From contig JAHHSS010000069.1 of assembly GCA_020025095.1 (NCBI GenBank), positions 1-7,715 of the forward strand: 7,715 nt of DNA. Direction: 5' to 3'. The translations under genes were made by a program, and so were the position numbers. Positions 5,027-7,715 of the stretch are shown one piece after another. Origin of the DNA: Peptostreptococcus sp. (lineage in GTDB: Bacteria; Bacillota; Clostridia; Peptostreptococcales; Peptostreptococcaceae). How positions within the stretch are numbered: position 1 is the first letter of the stretch; the number at the start of each line of letters is the position of its first letter. Under the pieces are notes generated by a model, which had not been told where the DNA came from, did not search any database, and saw nothing but the letters and a program-made list of their open reading frames with translations.

Positions 5027-7618
5027 ATGAACGTAGAAAAAATGACTTTGAGAGTACAGAATGCTCTTAACGATGGTTTTGCGGAAGCAGTTAAAAATCA
5101 TAATCAGCAGGTGGATGTAATACATTTATTGTATGCACTTTTAAATCAAGAAGATGGTTTAATACCAAATATAATAGAAAAAATGAATATTAGCGTAGAC
5201 GCTTTAAAAAATAGTTTGGAAAATGAAATTAAAAAACTTCCAAGAGTAACTGGGGATGGAGCGAGCTCACAAGGCGTTACAGCTACAAGGAAGATAAACG
5301 AAGTGCTTTTAAAAGCAGAAAAAATTTCAGAGGATTTTAAAGACTCATATATTAGTGTTGAACATATAATGCTTGCAATATTCGATTCTGAAAAAGATGG
5401 AAATATAGGAAGAATATTTAATCAGTTTGGATTAACTAAGCAAGAATTTTTAAATGTTCTTACTTCTGTAAGAGGAAATCAAAGAGTAGATACTCAAGAT
5501 CCTGAGGGCACATATGATGCTCTTGCTAAATATGGTACAAATTTAGTAAAACTTGCTCAAGATAATAAACTAGATCCCGTTATAGGTAGAGATGAAGAAA
5601 TCAGAAGAGCAATAAGAATATTATCAAGAAGAACAAAGAATAATCCTGTTCTTATAGGAGAACCAGGGGTAGGAAAAACTGCCATAATAGAGGGACTTGC
5701 CCAGAGAATAGTAAAGGGCGATGTTCCAGAAGGGTTGAAAAATAAAATAATATTCTCTCTTGATATGGGAGCATTGATTGCAGGAGCTAAATATAGAGGT
5801 GAATTTGAAGAAAGATTGAAGGCAGTGCTTAAAGAAGTTTCAAGTTCAGATGGAAAGATAATTCTTTTTATAGATGAGATACATAATATAGTTGGAGCAG
5901 GTAAAACAGAAGGCTCTATGGATGCAGGAAACTTAATTAAGCCGATGCTTGCTAGAGGTGAATTAAATTGTATTGGTGCCACAACATTTGACGAATATAG
6001 AAAGTACATAGAAAAGGATAAGGCTTTGGAAAGAAGATTCCAACCTGTTATAGTTGAGGAACCTACTGTAGAAGATACAATATCAATACTTAGAGGTTTG
6101 AAAGAAAGATTTGAAATACATCATGGTATTAGAATACATGATAATGCTTTGGTAGCAGCTGCAAAACTATCAGATAGATATATATCAGATAGATATCTAC
6201 CAGATAAGGCAATTGACCTTATCGACGAGGCAGGTGCAATGATAAGAAGTGAAATTGACTCTCTACCAACTGGATTAGATATTGTAAGAAGAAAATTATT
6301 TACTTTAGAAATAGAAAGAGAAGCTTTGTTAAAAGAAAATGATGAAAAATCAAAGTTGAGATTAAAGGAGCTAGAAGCAGAGCTTGCTGATTTAAAAGAG
6401 GAAAATGACGAATTGACAGCCAAATATGAATCAGAAAAAAGCAAGATAATGGATATAAAAATGCTTAAAGAAAAACTTGATGACGCTAAGGGTAGAGCTG
6501 AAAAGTATGAAAGAGAATATGATTTTAATAAGGCTGCAGAAGTTAAATACGGTGAGATACCAGCTTTAGAAGAACAAATTAAAAAATATGAAGAAAAAAT
6601 GGGCAGTCACGAAGATGAAAATACCTTATTGAAAGAAGAAGTAACTGAAAATGAGGTTGCAAATATTGTCTCAAAATGGACTGGTATACCTGTCACTAAA
6701 CTTGTAGAATCAGAAAAGCATAAGCTTTTGCAACTTGAAGATAAGCTTCATGAAAGAGTAATAGGACAGGATGAGGCTGTAAAAGCAGTCGCAGATGCTA
6801 TTATTAGATCTAGAGCAGGACTTGGAGATACTAATAAACCAATAGGCTCATTTATTTTCTTGGGACCGACAGGAGTTGGTAAGACTGAGCTTGCTAAAAC
6901 ATTAGCCAGAGAATTATTTGATAGTGAAGATAATATGATAAGAATTGATATGTCTGAGTACATGGAAAAACATAGTGTATCAAGACTTGTAGGACCACCT
7001 CCAGGATATGTTGGATATGAGGAAGGTGGACAACTTACAGAAGCAGTAAGAAGACAGCCATACTCAGTCATACTATTTGATGAAATAGAAAAAGCTCATA
7101 GTGATGTATTTAATATGTTCCTTCAGATATTAGATGATGGAAGATTGACTGACAATAAAGGCAAAACAGTAGATTTCAGAAATACTCTAATAATAATGAC
7201 TTCAAATATAGGAAGTGAAGTACTACTTGAAGCAAAAGGCAACATTGATGAAGAAGTAACTTCTAAGATTACTGAAATGATGAGATTGAGATTTAAACCA
7301 GAATTCCTTAATAGAGTAGATGATACAATTATGTTTAAACCTCTTCAAAAGGAAGAAATAAAGAAGATTATTGACATTTTCATGAGAAAGGTAATTGAAA
7401 GACTTGCAGAAAAAAATATAACTCTTGAAATAACAGATGATGCTAAAGATGCGATAGTTGATATAGGGTATGATTCAGTTTATGGAGCAAGGCCTCTAAA
7501 GAGATATATTAGTAATACTCTTGAAACACAAATTGCAAAGAGAATAATATCTGGTAATATATCAGATGGAGATAGCTTAAAGATAGAATATGAAAATGGA
7601 CAAATAGTAATAAAATAA
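5027..7618 (+). CDS. clpB: ATP-dependent disaggregase ClpB (Hsp100)
   Basis: This hexameric AAA+ chaperone threads aggregated proteins through its pore and works with DnaK, DnaJ and GrpE in the cytoplasm. It has 863 residues from ATG 5027, the normal length. The N-domain (about 1-145) holds two Clp-N repeats. NBD1 has Walker A GEPGVGKT (211-218), pore loop KYRG (255-258), Walker B ILFIDE (279-284) and Arg336/Arg337. The long coiled-coil middle domain (about 408-530), with YDFNKAAEVKYGEIP, marks it as ClpB and not ClpC or ClpA. NBD2 has Walker A GPTGVGKT (613-620), pore loop GYVG (660-663), Walker B VILFDE (681-686) and sensor-2 GARPLKR (820-826). An in-frame GTG at 5018 would add three residues. 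I prefer ATG because MNVEKMTLRVQNAL resembles known ClpB N-termini, with AAAGGA (5011-5016) 10 bases upstream. It is probably monocistronic, ending at the terminator just downstream. Confidence 0.97.
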   Translation: MNVEKMTLRVQNALNDGFAEAVKNHNQQVDVIHLLYALLNQEDGLIPNIIEKMNISVDALKNSLENEIKKLPRVTGDGASSQGVTATRKINEVLLKAEKISEDFKDSYISVEHIMLAIFDSEKDGNIGRIFNQFGLTKQEFLNVLTSVRGNQRVDTQDPEGTYDALAKYGTNLVKLAQDNKLDPVIGRDEEIRRAIRILSRRTKNNPVLIGEPGVGKTAIIEGLAQRIVKGDVPEGLKNKIIFSLDMGALIAGAKYRGEFEERLKAVLKEVSSSDGKIILFIDEIHNIVGAGKTEGSMDAGNLIKPMLARGELNCIGATTFDEYRKYIEKDKALERRFQPVIVEEPTVEDTISILRGLKERFEIHHGIRIHDNALVAAAKLSDRYISDRYLPDKAIDLIDEAGAMIRSEIDSLPTGLDIVRRKLFTLEIEREALLKENDEKSKLRLKELEAELADLKEENDELTAKYESEKSKIMDIKMLKEKLDDAKGRAEKYEREYDFNKAAEVKYGEIPALEEQIKKYEEKMGSHEDENTLLKEEVTENEVANIVSKWTGIPVTKLVESEKHKLLQLEDKLHERVIGQDEAVKAVADAIIRSRAGLGDTNKPIGSFIFLGPTGVGKTELAKTLARELFDSEDNMIRIDMSEYMEKHSVSRLVGPPPGYVGYEEGGQLTEAVRRQPYSVILFDEIEKAHSDVFNMFLQILDDGRLTDNKGKTVDFRNTLIIMTSNIGSEVLLEAKGNIDEEVTSKITEMMRLRFKPEFLNRVDDTIMFKPLQKEEIKKIIDIFMRKVIERLAEKNITLEITDDAKDAIVDIGYDSVYGARPLKRYISNTLETQIAKRIISGNISDGDSLKIEYENGQIVIK

Positions 7619-7625
7619 GAATTTT

Positions 7626-7653
7626 AAAACCGATGCATTTGCATCGGTTTTTT
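7626..7653 (+). terminator. Intrinsic terminator of clpB
   Basis: An 11-bp perfect stem pairs 7626-7636 (AAAACCGATGC) with 7641-7651 around the loop ATTT. It ends in a run of six T's (7648-7653). It begins eight bases after the clpB stop codon. The A-run on the 5' side may let it work weakly on the other strand too. Confidence 0.94.
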
Positions 7654-7715
7654 GCATATAGAAATTTTCGAATTAATTAAAAGCTTACGTTAAAATAAAT
7701 ATAAATTATATATAT

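Noticed and set aside
5557..6009. 150-codon minus-strand ORF inside clpB
   Set aside because: It lies opposite the conserved NBD1 of ClpB, has a shadow-type composition and matches nothing I know. The other antisense ORFs at 6121-6444 and 6748-7071 are rejected for the same reason.
6160..6196. Direct repeat of TATCAGATAGATAT in clpB
   Set aside because: It encodes the SDRYISDRYLPDKA stretch, which is a normal conserved ClpB segment, so the DNA repeat follows from the protein sequence.

Overview
The window is AT-rich DNA with Arg codons dominated by AGA, Ile codons rich in ATA, and strong AGGAG-type ribosome binding sites. Together with the gene set this points to a low-GC Firmicute, most likely of the class Clostridia. 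I cannot place it to genus from sequence alone. No rRNA, tRNA, CRISPR array, transposase or riboswitch is visible.

Left half (about 1-3600), minus strand: a housekeeping cluster read as dxr, then rseP, then ispG, ending in a strong hairpin terminator at the left edge. Dxr and IspG are two enzymes of the MEP (non-mevalonate) isoprenoid pathway. The gene between them encodes the intramembrane site-2 metalloprotease RseP/RasP. A perfect 34-bp palindrome lies in the rseP-ispG gap. An extended -10 promoter lies just upstream of dxr.

Middle (about 3561-4895): a 314-base divergent intergenic region, then a two-gene plus-strand operon. The intergenic region holds four helically phased A-tracts, a perfect 30-bp-arm inverted repeat in which each arm is itself a 19-bp dyad, and a near-consensus sigma-A promoter. 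The first operon gene encodes a 142-residue protein resembling the RepL family of Firmicute plasmid replication proteins. The second encodes a 196-residue protein I do not recognise. Bent DNA, nested palindromes and a RepL-like gene look like a plasmid-type control or origin region sitting between housekeeping genes. It may be a domesticated plasmid relic or a regulatory module that has taken over a RepL fold. This is the least ordinary part of the window.

Right half (about 4896-7715): clpB, the full-length Hsp100 disaggregase, on the plus strand with a clear terminator. No CIRCE or CtsR heat-shock operator is visible upstream; two short dyads are there instead. The last 60 bases after the terminator are AT-rich with no gene visible.
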